Of a stretch of DNA of 13,660 bases, positions 1-6,289 are shown piece by piece; positions within the stretch are counted from its first letter, which is position 1, and every line of letters begins with the position of its first letter. The DNA lies in assembly GCA_934667465.1 (NCBI GenBank), contig CAKUMG010000063.1, forward strand, positions 1 to 13,660. Reading direction: 5' to 3'. Origin of the DNA: an uncultured Actinoplanes sp. (GTDB lineage: Bacteria > Actinomycetota > Actinomycetes > Mycobacteriales > Micromonosporaceae). The position numbers and the translations under genes were made by a program. Under the pieces are notes generated by a model. The model saw only the letters and a list, made by a program, of their open reading frames with translations, ran no database searches and had not been told where the DNA came from.

Positions 1-126
1 ATGGGTGTGGCCCACCGCCTGAAGCGCGTGACCCACCGCCTGATGGGTGTGGCCCACCGCCTGAAGCGCGTGACCCACCGCCTGATGGGTGTGGCCCACC
101 GCCTGAAGCGCGTGACCCATCGCCTG
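1..126. repeat. Three perfect-to-near-perfect 42-bp tandem repeats
   Basis: Units lie at 1-42, 43-84 and 85-126. The first two are identical and the third differs at one base (cac to cat near 120). Each 42-bp unit is two related 21-bp halves that share the ending GTGRCCCACCGCCTG. The unit length is a multiple of three, so the + frame stays open and would read (M/K)-x-V-(A/T)-HRL in heptads. That frame stops at 199-201, overlaps the start of the next gene and has no recognisable homology, so I do not call it a gene. The array reaches the window edge and may continue upstream, where it could be the end of another gene or intergenic DNA. Confidence 0.9.
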
Positions 127-191
127 ATGATCACGGCGGTGCCGGTGAAGCCGTACGATGGCGGCGAGTTCCGACCGGAGAGGACACCGCC

Positions 192-479
192 GTGTACCTG
201 ATGATCTCGACGTACGTCGCCCCGCTCGCCGAGGTCGACGCGGCGCGTGTGGACCACCTGGCCTACCTGCAGGAGCTGGAGTCGCGTGGCCTCGTCGTCA
301 CCGCCGGCCGCCAGGACCCGCCCGCCGGCGGCGTCGTCATCCTGGCCGCCGACAGCGAGGCCGAGGCGCAGGAACTGATCTCCCAGGACCCGTACGTGCT
401 GCGGGGTCTCGCCGAATACCGCGCGATCGGCTGGCAGCCGACCCGCGGCGCCCTCGCCGACTGGAAGCGCCCCGCCTGA
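192..479 (+). CDS. YciI-like (YCII domain) small protein
   Basis: This is a 95-residue protein, about the usual size for a stand-alone YCII domain (dimeric alpha/beta barrel, ferredoxin-like fold). Visible family features are the N-terminal strand MYLMISTYV, a conserved histidine (H22) opening the first helix, LESRGLVVTAGR at about 29-40, and an alanine/glutamate-rich helix followed by a DPYV motif with Asp66. In the family this His/Asp pair lines a putative active-site pocket, but the reaction is generally unknown. The GTG start at 192 is supported by GGAGAGG at about 176-182, about nine bases upstream. A possible -10 (TACGAT, 154-159) lies upstream without a clear -35. The last codons lie inside the 43-bp repeat that follows. 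The family call is firm; the substrate is unknown. Confidence 0.85.
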   Translation: MYLMISTYVAPLAEVDAARVDHLAYLQELESRGLVVTAGRQDPPAGGVVILAADSEAEAQELISQDPYVLRGLAEYRAIGWQPTRGALADWKRPA

Positions 480-592
480 GCGGCGCCCGGCCCACGAAGC
501 CGGCCCGAAGCGCCCCGCCCGAGCGGCGCCCGGCCCGCGGAGCCTGCTCGAAGCGCCCTGCCTGAGCGGCGGCCGGCCCGCGGAGCCGGTGC
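464..592. repeat. Three imperfect 43-bp tandem repeats spanning the end of the YciI-like gene
   Basis: Units at 464-506, 507-549 and 550-592 all begin GAAGCGCCC and contain GAGCGGC and GGCCC. The first unit contains the last codons and stop of the YciI-like gene, so the other two look like duplications of the gene's 3' end. The stop triplet context is kept as cctgag in units 1 and 3 and mutated to cccgag in unit 2. The third unit has a small dyad (CCGGC, seven bases, GCCGG) that could help end transcription. The array stops about ten bases before the stop codon of the convergent gene at 602. Confidence 0.85.
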
Positions 593-601
593 GAGGGTCA
601 C

Positions 602-1168
602 TCAAACGAGGTCATCCAGGTCATCCAGGTCGTCGCCGCTGAGCAAACCCCGGATGCCCAGCTCCCCGGCGATCTCGGGCGAGCTCTCGTCGACGATCAC
701 GGCTGTCCCGGCCACCGACGCCCCCAGACCCCGTACGAGTGTGGACAGCGCCCGCACCTGCGCCCCCGTGAACGCCCAGTCGTCGACCAGCAACACGCTG
801 TCAGCAGAGGTGATCAACTGCGTGCGTACGCCCAGCCGTTGCGCATCGCCACGATGGTCCGCGGGCACGTCCACCCACGTCATCGGCTCGGCGATCGGCC
901 GGCGCGCGCCCGCCCGGTAGGCCTCGACGAAGCCCACCCCCAGCGCCCGGGCGACGAGCGGACCCACCAGGAACCCGGTCACCTCGGGCGCGACGACCAC
1001 GGTCGGGCGCGCCGCCGGGAAGAGGCCCGCGAGCCCCTCGCCCAGCCCGGCCAGAATGTGTGGTTCACGCCACCATCCGGAGCGATCGCTGACGAGCAGC
1101 CCGCTGCCCGGCTCGGGTTCGGTCCAGCGGAAGGTGGCCCTCAGCAGGGCGCGCAGGTCGGATGCCAC
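602..1168 (-). CDS. Phosphoribosyltransferase-fold protein
   Basis: The protein has about 188 residues. The diagnostic element is the PRPP-binding loop VLLVDDWAFTGAQ at about 125-137: two acidic residues after a hydrophobic strand, then TGAQ. Type I phosphoribosyltransferases use this loop to hold the ribose phosphate. An upstream PEVTG-FLVGPLVARALG segment fits the preceding strand-helix of an adenine-phosphoribosyltransferase-like core. The substrate base cannot be told from sequence, and a regulatory or salvage role is only inference. I prefer the GTG at 1168: the protein then starts ASDLRALLRATFRW and about 100 bp remain for a promoter region shared with the divergent phosphatase gene. 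A TTG at 1240 would add 24 arginine- and glycine-rich residues that look non-native. Neither start has a strong ribosome binding site. The C-terminus ends in DDLDDLDDL, encoded by a 9-bp tandem repeat at 611-628. Confidence 0.75.
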   Translation of the reverse strand: MASDLRALLRATFRWTEPEPGSGLLVSDRSGWWREPHILAGLGEGLAGLFPAARPTVVVAPEVTGFLVGPLVARALGVGFVEAYRAGARRPIAEPMTWVDVPADHRGDAQRLGVRTQLITSADSVLLVDDWAFTGAQVRALSTLVRGLGASVAGTAVIVDESSPEIAGELGIRGLLSGDDLDDLDDLV

Positions 1169-1269
1169 GCCGTCATGCTGCCACCGAGTGCGCCGCCGCC
1201 CGCCGCCGACCGGGCAGAACCCGATCAGCCGACGGGCCAACCTGATGCCGCCGCGCTTCCGGATCAGGC

Positions 1270-2397
1270 ATGCTGTCTGGCGTACCCATGCCTACTCTCC
1301 CGCCGGGCCGCCGCCCGACAAGCCCAGGATCCCGTGCCGGTGTCGGCGCGGCCCTTGTGCTGCTCGTCGTCGTGGCCGCCGTCGAGGTGGCCGACGGCCC
1401 CCGGGCCAGCTTCGTAGGTCTGTTCGCCGCGGTGCCGTTCCTGGCTGCCGTCCTGGCCTCCTGGCAGACCGTCCTGGCCGTGGGCGCGCTCGCCACCGCG
1501 GCCGGCGCGGTGTTCGCCACCGTGGACGGCGAGTTCGGCCCCGTCGGCATGATCAACGTGCTCGGCGTCATGCTCGCGACGGGCATCGCCGCGGTGGTGG
1601 CGGCGATCCGCAAGCGGCAGGCCGACCGGATCGCTGAGCTGCTGCGCCTCGCCGCGGTCGCTCAGCAGGCGGTGCTGCGCCCGCTGGGCCCGCAGGTCGG
1701 CGCGCTGGCGGTGGCGGGCCGCTACATCTCCGCGACCGCTGCGGCCGACATCGGGGGCGACCTCTACGAGGCGCTCGACACCCCGTACGGCGTACGCATC
1801 ATCATCGGCGACGTCCGCGGCAAGGGTCTCGACGCGGTCCGCCTGGCCAGCATCGTGCTCGGTTCCTATCGGCATGTGGCCTACGAGCGGGCGGATCTGC
1901 GCGCGATCGTCTCCGACCTGGACCGGGCGGTGGCCCGCAGCGTCGGCGACGAGGACTTCGTGACCGCCGCCCTGGTCGAGGAGCGCGGCGGCACACTGAC
2001 GATCGTCAACTGTGGACATCCGGCCCCGCTGCTGCTGCGCCGCGGCAAGGTGATCCCGCTGGAGCCGCCGGCACCGGCGCCCCCGCTCGGGTTCATGCCT
2101 GTCGCGCGCCCGCGTGTGGAGCGGCTCGAGCCCGGCGACCGCCTGCTGCTCTTCACCGACGGGCTCGGCGAGGCCCGCCGGGAGGGCGAGTTCTTCCCCA
2201 CGGCGGACCGGGCGTGGCGCCTGCTCGGGCACGGCACGGTCGGCGACGGCCTGGCCTCGCTCGAGACGGCCCTGGTCGACTGGGTGCACGGCCAGCTCGA
2301 TGACGACATCGCCCTGGTGCTGCTGGAATATGCGGGACCCGACGGGGGACCGGCCGCGCCCATGCCGAGTTGGGAAGTCGGCGCCGCGGGCAGCTGA
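1270..2397 (+). CDS. Membrane-anchored SpoIIE/RsbU-type PP2C serine/threonine phosphatase
   Basis: The protein has 375 residues. The N-terminal third holds about three hydrophobic segments (roughly 23-41, 47-82 and 92-113) that place it in the membrane. A short helical linker (about 114-145) leads to a PP2C-like SpoIIE domain (about 145-354). Metal-binding acidic motifs are all visible: ADIGGDLYEA (D160, D164), GDVRGKG (D181), FTDG (D297) and DDDIALVLL (D344-346). CGHPAPLLL at 248-256 is also typical. Family members dephosphorylate anti-sigma-factor antagonists in partner-switching pathways, but no such partner gene is in this window, so the target is unknown. There is no PAS, GAF or HAMP sensor, so sensing, if any, would be through the membrane part. 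ATG 1270 is the first start; ATG 1288 is an alternative. Neither has a clean Shine-Dalgarno. It converges on the next gene with a 16-bp gap. Confidence 0.85.
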   Translation: MLSGVPMPTLPPGRRPTSPGSRAGVGAALVLLVVVAAVEVADGPRASFVGLFAAVPFLAAVLASWQTVLAVGALATAAGAVFATVDGEFGPVGMINVLGVMLATGIAAVVAAIRKRQADRIAELLRLAAVAQQAVLRPLGPQVGALAVAGRYISATAAADIGGDLYEALDTPYGVRIIIGDVRGKGLDAVRLASIVLGSYRHVAYERADLRAIVSDLDRAVARSVGDEDFVTAALVEERGGTLTIVNCGHPAPLLLRRGKVIPLEPPAPAPPLGFMPVARPRVERLEPGDRLLLFTDGLGEARREGEFFPTADRAWRLLGHGTVGDGLASLETALVDWVHGQLDDDIALVLLEYAGPDGGPAAPMPSWEVGAAGS

Positions 2398-2413
2398 CCG
2401 GTCCCGGTCCGGC

Positions 2414-2698
2414 TCAAACGGCCTTCGGGAGCTGTCCCTCGGCGGGGGCGTCCGCTTCCGGCGCGGGTCGCGGGCTGGGGGTTCGCCGCGGTGCCGGTGC
2501 GGCGGCCGCAGGGGGCTCCGCGGGCGTCTGGGCGGCGATCAGAAACGACACCGTGGCCGGAGTGTTGAGGGCCGGCGCGGGCGGCGGCACTGCGGCCCGC
2601 GCGCTGACGGTCTCGGGCTGCCGGTGCCGGCCCACGTAGTTGCGCGGCTGGTCGGCCTGGCGAGGCTCGGGAATCAGGTTCTTGATCGTGGCGAACAT
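2414..2698 (-). CDS. Small proline/alanine-rich protein of unknown function
   Basis: This 94-residue product matches no family I recognise. The first 30 or so residues (MFATIKNLIPEPRQADQPRN, then YVGRHRQ) are amphipathic and basic. The rest is dominated by Pro and Ala with scattered Arg and Glu, and is probably disordered. A short hydrophobic stretch (TVSFLIAA, about 49-56) is too short for a membrane helix. The ATG at 2698 is chosen because GGGGAGGT lies just upstream at good spacing, the best ribosome binding site in this part of the window. That makes translation likely despite the lack of homology. A longer frame reaching 2917 has no matching start signal. The gene faces away from the acyl-CoA dehydrogenase gene across about 310 bp. 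Confidence 0.65.
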   Translation of the reverse strand: MFATIKNLIPEPRQADQPRNYVGRHRQPETVSARAAVPPPAPALNTPATVSFLIAAQTPAEPPAAAAPAPRRTPSPRPAPEADAPAEGQLPKAV

Positions 2699-2717
2699 GG
2701 ATGACCTCCCCGGTCTG

Positions 2718-2773
2718 CGCACGTCCTGTGCGTATATCGGGAGCAACGACGATGGGGCACACGTCGATACGTG
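2718..2773 (-). promoter_or_regulatory. Two dyads upstream of the small proline-rich gene
   Basis: Two short inverted repeats lie in the leader and promoter region of the minus-strand small gene. CGCAC-N5-GTGCG spans 2718-2732, and CACGT-CGAT-ACGTG spans 2760-2773. A TATACG element on the minus strand (about 2736-2731) could be its -10, which would put the first dyad at the transcription start and the second near or upstream of the -35. No convincing -35 is visible. The operator role is inference from position and symmetry only. The rest of the 310-bp intergenic stretch, up to about 2930, shows nothing else I can support. Confidence 0.35.
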
Positions 2774-2931
2774 ATCGCGGCGCGGCGGCTTGCAAATGGC
2801 TGAACGGTGACGTGGCTCCCACCCGATCGGAGACGTTTGGGCGGCGAGACGACGGACAACGTCCCCCAACCTCAGTCGTGGAACCCCCGTGCCGACTTCC
2901 TGGGGCGTAGCTGCCAATGATCCGAGGCGGG

Positions 2932-2980
2932 TTGTCCCTACCTACCGCCCGGTAATACAGTGGTGTTACTGACGGGTAAC
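2932..2980 (+). promoter_or_regulatory. Promoter and operator-like dyads of the acyl-CoA dehydrogenase gene
   Basis: A -35-like TTGTCC (2932-2937) is followed after 18 bases by TACAGT (2956-2961), a plausible -10; TAATAC at 2953-2958 is an alternative with 15-base spacing. Two inverted repeats overlap it. TACCG-CC-CGGTA (2943-2954) lies in the spacer, and GTTAC-TGACGG-GTAAC (2965-2980) lies over the expected transcription start. This placement suits a repressor, and fatty-acid degradation genes in actinobacteria are often controlled by TetR- or GntR-type repressors that sense acyl-CoA. No regulator gene is adjacent, so its identity is open. Confidence 0.5.
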
Positions 2981-3008
2981 TCGCGTCCGGGAAGCGGGGC
3001 CAGACCAC

Positions 3009-4865
3009 ATGACTCACTACAAGAGCAACCTGCGCGACCTCGAGTTCAACCTCTTCGAGGTGTTCGGGGCCGATCGCGCGTTCGGCCAGGCGCCGTACGA
3101 CGGGATCGACGCGGAGACCGCGCGCGACGTGCTCGCCGAGGTCAACCGGCTGGCCCGCGAGGACCTCGCCGCCAGCTACGTCGAGGCGGACCGCAACCCG
3201 CCCGTCTTCGACCCGCAGACCCACACCGCCCCGCTGCCCGAGTCCTTCAAGAAGTCGTACGCCGCGTTCATGGCGTCTGAGTTCTGGCGGCTCGACCTGC
3301 CGGAGAGCCTCGGCGGCACGCTGGCACCCCGGGCGCTGTGGTGGGCGATCGCCGAGCAGGTGCTCGGTGCCAACGCCCCCGTGTGGATGTACTCCTCCGG
3401 ACCCTCCTTCGCGCACGTCGTCGAGGCCGAGGGCACCGAGGAGCAGAAGAAGTGGGCGCAGATCTTCGTCGACAAGCAGTGGGGCTCGTCGATGGTGCTG
3501 ACCGAGCCGGACGCCGGTTCCGACGTCGGCGCCGGCCGCGCCCGGGCCATCCCGCAGGAGGACGGCTCGTGGCACATCGAGGGCGTGAAGCGCTTCATCA
3601 CCTCGGGTGAGCACGACCTGACCGACAACATCATCCACTACGTGCTCGCGCGGCCCGTCGGCGTCGAGGGCGCCGGTGGCCCGGGCACCAAGGGGCTGTC
3701 GCTCTTCATCGTGCCGAAGTTCCACTTCGACGCGGAGACCGGCGAACTCGGCGAGCGCAACGGCGTCTACGCCACCAACATCGAGCACAAGATGGGCCTG
3801 AAGGTCTCCAACACCTGCGAGCTGACGTTCGGCGAGCACGGCACCCCGGCCAAGGGCTGGCTGCTCGGCGACGTGCACCAGGGCATCCGGCAGATGTTCA
3901 TGATCATCGAGTACGCGCGGATGATGGTCGGCACGAAGGCGATCGCCACGCTGTCGACGGGCTACCAGAACGCGCTCGAGTACGCGAAGAACCGTGTCCA
4001 GGGCGCCGACCTGACCCAGAACTCGAACAAGGCCGCGCCCCGCGTCACGATCACGCACCACCCGGACGTCCGCCGGTCGCTGATGCTGCAGAAGGCGTAC
4101 GCGGAGGGCCTGCGGTCCCTGGTCATCTACACGGCAACGTGGCAGGACAAGGTCGCCATCGCCGAGGCCGCCGGGGACACCGCCGGGGCCAAGGCGGCGA
4201 GCCGGGTCAACGACCTGCTGCTGCCGCTGGTCAAGGGCGTGGGCTCCGAGCGCGCGTACGAGTTGCTCGGTCATGAATCGCTGCAGACCTTCGGGGGCTC
4301 CGGCTTCCTGCAGGACTACCCACTCGAGCAGTACGTGCGCGACGCGAAGATCGACACCCTCTACGAGGGCACGACGGCGATCCAGAGCCTCGACCTGATC
4401 TTCCGCAAGATCGTGCGCGACCAGGGCGTCTCGCTGGGCACGATCGCCGCCGACATGCAGGCCTTCGTGGAGAGCGAGGCCGGCAACGGTCAGCTCAAGG
4501 TCGAGCGGCTGTCGCTCGGGCGCGCGCTCGGCGAGCTCCAGGCGATCCTGGCCGTACAGATGGGGTGGCTGCAGGCGGCGCAGGGCGGCGAGACCCGCGA
4601 GCTCTACAAGGTGGGGCTCTCCTCCCGCCGGGTGCTGCTCGCCCTGGGTGACGTCATGGTCGCGTGGCTGCTGCTCCGGGGTGCCGAGGTCGCGCTGGCC
4701 AAGCTGGGCACCGAGCTGAGCGCCGCGGACAAGGCGTTCTACGAGGGCAAGGTCGCGGCTGCGCGGTTCTTCGCCCGTGAGGTCCTGCCCCGGATCGGTT
4801 CGGACCGCCGGATCGTCGAGAACACCACGCTCGACATCATGGACCTGCCGGAAGAGGCGTTCTGA
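3009..4865 (+). CDS. Acyl-CoA dehydrogenase, FadE5-like long form
   Basis: This 618-residue flavoprotein would catalyse the first step of beta-oxidation, FAD-dependent alpha,beta-dehydrogenation of acyl-CoA. It is longer than the roughly 380-residue classical enzymes and matches the long mycobacterial FadE5-type layout: an N-terminal extension (about 1-40), the helical and beta domains with [13 protein letters not shown] at 162-174, the C-terminal helical domain with [16 protein letters not shown] at 426-441, and an extra helical domain from about 475. Glu453 in LYEGTTAIQ is the expected catalytic base by comparison with the family. The ATG at 3009 is preceded by a purine-rich GAAGCGGGG about ten bases upstream. 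It is monocistronic, with its own promoter dyads and a strong terminator. Chain-length preference cannot be read from sequence. Confidence 0.92.
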   Translation: MTHYKSNLRDLEFNLFEVFGADRAFGQAPYDGIDAETARDVLAEVNRLAREDLAASYVEADRNPPVFDPQTHTAPLPESFKKSYAAFMASEFWRLDLPESLGGTLAPRALWWAIAEQVLGANAPVWMYSSGPSFAHVVEAEGTEEQKKWAQIFVDKQWGSSMVLTEPDAGSDVGAGRARAIPQEDGSWHIEGVKRFITSGEHDLTDNIIHYVLARPVGVEGAGGPGTKGLSLFIVPKFHFDAETGELGERNGVYATNIEHKMGLKVSNTCELTFGEHGTPAKGWLLGDVHQGIRQMFMIIEYARMMVGTKAIATLSTGYQNALEYAKNRVQGADLTQNSNKAAPRVTITHHPDVRRSLMLQKAYAEGLRSLVIYTATWQDKVAIAEAAGDTAGAKAASRVNDLLLPLVKGVGSERAYELLGHESLQTFGGSGFLQDYPLEQYVRDAKIDTLYEGTTAIQSLDLIFRKIVRDQGVSLGTIAADMQAFVESEAGNGQLKVERLSLGRALGELQAILAVQMGWLQAAQGGETRELYKVGLSSRRVLLALGDVMVAWLLLRGAEVALAKLGTELSAADKAFYEGKVAAARFFAREVLPRIGSDRRIVENTTLDIMDLPEEAF

Positions 4866-4914
4866 CCAGGCTTTAGGCACTTCCGGGCGCTTCCAGCGCT
4901 TCCGATGTGACGGG

Positions 4915-4946
4915 AAACCGGCGGGCAATGGTGTCCGCCGGTTTTT
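4915..4946 (+). terminator. Rho-independent terminator of the acyl-CoA dehydrogenase gene
   Basis: A perfect 10-bp stem (AAACCGGCGG at 4915-4924 with CCGCCGGTTT at 4935-4944) encloses a 10-base loop and runs into TTTTT at 4942-4946. It starts about 50 bp after the stop codon. The stem ends in T/A pairs on both sides, so it might also stop transcripts coming from sixA on the other strand. Confidence 0.9.
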
Positions 4947-4980
4947 CGCGCCCGCGTCGGTGCCCTTCGTTCCTGCACGT

Positions 4981-5107
4981 GGTCGCTTTTTCCGGCGCGC
5001 GGGGTCGTCCTTCGGCGCGCAGTCGTTCCTGATCAGGCGCGCGTGGTCGTCCTTTTCCGGCGCGCGCGGTCGTTCCTTCGCGCGCGGTTGTTCCTTGTCA
5101 GGCGCGC
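4981..5107. repeat. Six degenerate 20-23-bp tandem repeats ending inside sixA
   Basis: Units run 4981-5000, 5001-5020, 5021-5042, 5043-5065, 5066-5085 and 5086-5107. Each has the pattern GGTCGTTCCTT, then a short variable part, then (G)GCGCGC. Length varies between 20 and 23 bp and no reading frame is preserved, so the array is non-coding except that the last unit contains the final codons and stop of sixA (5098-5107). It fills most of the gap between the terminator at 4915-4946 and sixA. Confidence 0.75.
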
Positions 5108-5613
5108 GCGGTGTGACTCAGCACCTGGGGCATCGAGCCCGGCTCCGTCTCCGACCAGGGTGCCTCCGTGCGGTGCACTGCCAGGCCTGCGGTGCGCAAT
5201 TCAAAACCGGGCAGACCTTGCTCGTACGGCCGCAGCAGCGCAGAGACATCGGACATGGTCGGGTTGTGTCCGATGATCAGCACCGTGTGGACCTCGTCCG
5301 GAACGGCGCGCAGCAGGTCGACCACCTCGGTGCGCCCGGCGCCGTACAGCTCGGGTGCATAGTGGACCTCCGGGCTGCCCGCACCCGGCGCCGCCTGGGC
5401 CAGCGCGATCGCGACACCGTGCCACGTCTGCCGGGTCCGGGCCGCCGGCGAGCAGATCACCAGCCGGGGATGCAGCCGCTCGTCGGCGAGCCAGGCGCCC
5501 GCGGCGTCGGCGTCGGCGCGGCCCTTGGCGGTCAGGGACCGTTCGAAGTCGGGCAGGTCGCCGGGGGTCTCCGCCTTGGCGTGGCGGAGCAGGACGAGGG
5601 TGCGCGCGCTCAT
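5098..5613 (-). CDS. sixA: SixA-type histidine phosphatase (phosphohistidine phosphatase)
   Basis: The protein has 171 residues, the right size for a SixA-like member of the branch-2 histidine phosphatase superfamily. The catalytic RHAK motif is at 10-13 (phospho-accepting His11). SPAARTRQT follows at 55-63 with the family arginine, and the second catalytic histidine is in IIGHNP (His116). There is no signal peptide, so it is cytosolic. Characterised SixA proteins remove phosphate from histidine-phosphotransfer proteins, but actinobacterial homologues may act on other substrates. The ATG at 5613 puts LVLLRHAKAE at the N-terminus as the family requires. The ribosome binding site is weak. The last three codons and stop lie in a repeat unit, so the C-terminal HTARA tail may be recent sequence. 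Confidence 0.87.
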   Translation of the reverse strand: MSARTLVLLRHAKAETPGDLPDFERSLTAKGRADADAAGAWLADERLHPRLVICSPAARTRQTWHGVAIALAQAAPGAGSPEVHYAPELYGAGRTEVVDLLRAVPDEVHTVLIIGHNPTMSDVSALLRPYEQGLPGFELRTAGLAVHRTEAPWSETEPGSMPQVLSHTARA

Positions 5614-5715
5614 GGGATCAGCTTGCCTGATTGAGCTTTCGCTCGCCGGGGTAGACACCCGTATCGACGTATTGCCGCGGCTCGGTGCGGCAGCCACGAG
5701 CCAGGGAGGTCCATC

Positions 5716-6015
5716 ATGGGCATCGGCGGAAGTATCTTCCTCTTGGCGTTGGGAGCGATCCTCGCGTTCGCCGTCAACGCCGACATCAGCGGACTCGACA
5801 TCAACATCGTGGGCTATGTGCTGATGCTGGCCGGCCTGATCGGCCTCGCACTCACCCTCTACTTCTGGAACTCGCGCCGCCGCCCGGCCCCCGCCGTGGT
5901 GGAGGAGCGTCAGGTCGTGCACAACGACCCGGCGTACCGGGAGGGCGAGGTCGTCCAGGAGTACCGCGAGACCTCGCGGCGTCAGCCCCCGCCGCCCCCG
6001 CAGTACGGCGCGTGA
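5716..6015 (+). CDS. DUF6458-like two-helix membrane protein
   Basis: This 99-residue protein begins MGIGGSIFLLALGAILAFAV, the opening I associate with the actinobacterial DUF6458 family. Two membrane helices are evident (about 5-21 and 30-51), separated by the short loop NADISGLDI. A charged cytosolic-type tail follows (RRRPAPAVVEERQVV onward), ending in a proline run and QYGA. Its function is unknown in any species I can name. The start is strongly supported by AGGGAGGT about seven bases upstream. In the 100-bp gap to the divergent sixA gene, a GGGGTAGAC element at about 5649-5657 could belong to a stress-type sigma promoter, but this is weak. Confidence 0.82.
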   Translation: MGIGGSIFLLALGAILAFAVNADISGLDINIVGYVLMLAGLIGLALTLYFWNSRRRPAPAVVEERQVVHNDPAYREGEVVQEYRETSRRQPPPPPQYGA

Positions 6016-6043
6016 GTCGCTCGCGTCTTCGCAGCCTGTAGTA

Positions 6044-6085
6044 CCAACGGTCCGGCGCCCCGGTAACGCGGTGCCGGACCGTTGG
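6044..6085 (+). terminator. Long hairpin terminator of the DUF6458-like gene
   Basis: CCAACGGTCCGGC (6044-6056) pairs perfectly over 13 bases with GCCGGACCGTTGG (6073-6085), and three further inner pairs (one G-U) leave a loop of about ten. It lies 28 bp after the stop codon. There is no T tract; CGTCTTCGTCC follows, so termination may be factor-assisted. The right arm is part of the 29-bp repeat downstream, so a second copy at 6102-6114 could pair with the same left arm. Confidence 0.7.
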
Positions 6086-6154
6086 CGTCTTCGTCCGCGG
6101 TGCCGGACCGTTGGCGTCTTCGTCCGCGGCGCCGGGCCGTTGGCGGCTGACTCC
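6068..6154. repeat. 29-bp tandem repeats made from a terminator arm
   Basis: Units 6068-6096 and 6097-6125 are identical. Unit 6126-6154 keeps GCCGGGCCGTTGGCG and then diverges. Each unit contains the right arm of the preceding hairpin. Beyond 6155 the sequence continues as weaker echoes, for example two copies of GCGG-RCTCATG-SCGGCTCG near 6190 and 6220. No gene is supported between 6016 and 6289. Confidence 0.85.
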
Positions 6155-6242
6155 GGGGCGCCGAACTCCTGGCGGCGCGCTTTGAGATCGCGGGCTCATG
6201 GCGGCTCGCCCTGAGGTGGCGGACTCATGCCGGCTCGGCGGC

Positions 6243-6274
6243 GCGGCGCCGGGCCATCGGCAGCTCGGCGCCGC
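6243..6274 (-). terminator. Hairpin after the QorB-like gene
   Basis: GCGGCGCC (6243-6250) and GGCGCCGC (6267-6274) form a perfect 8-bp stem with a 16-base loop, 16 bp past the stop codon of the minus-strand gene. There is no T tract, so the terminator call rests on position and stem strength. Confidence 0.5.
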
Positions 6275-6289
6275 GGTGTGGGACCGGCG

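Noticed and set aside
1..201. 66-codon frame through the 42-bp repeats
   Set aside because: It starts at the window edge, is purely repetitive, overlaps the well-supported YciI-like start and has no known family; it stays only as a possible tail of an upstream gene.
1270..2397. Partner-switching operon around the SpoIIE-type phosphatase
   Set aside because: No anti-sigma factor, antagonist or sigma factor gene is adjacent; the neighbours are a phosphoribosyltransferase and an unknown small protein.
1881..4928. 1015-codon minus-strand frame
   Set aside because: It is antisense to the acyl-CoA dehydrogenase and phosphatase genes, both with clear family motifs; open antisense frames are common at this GC content.
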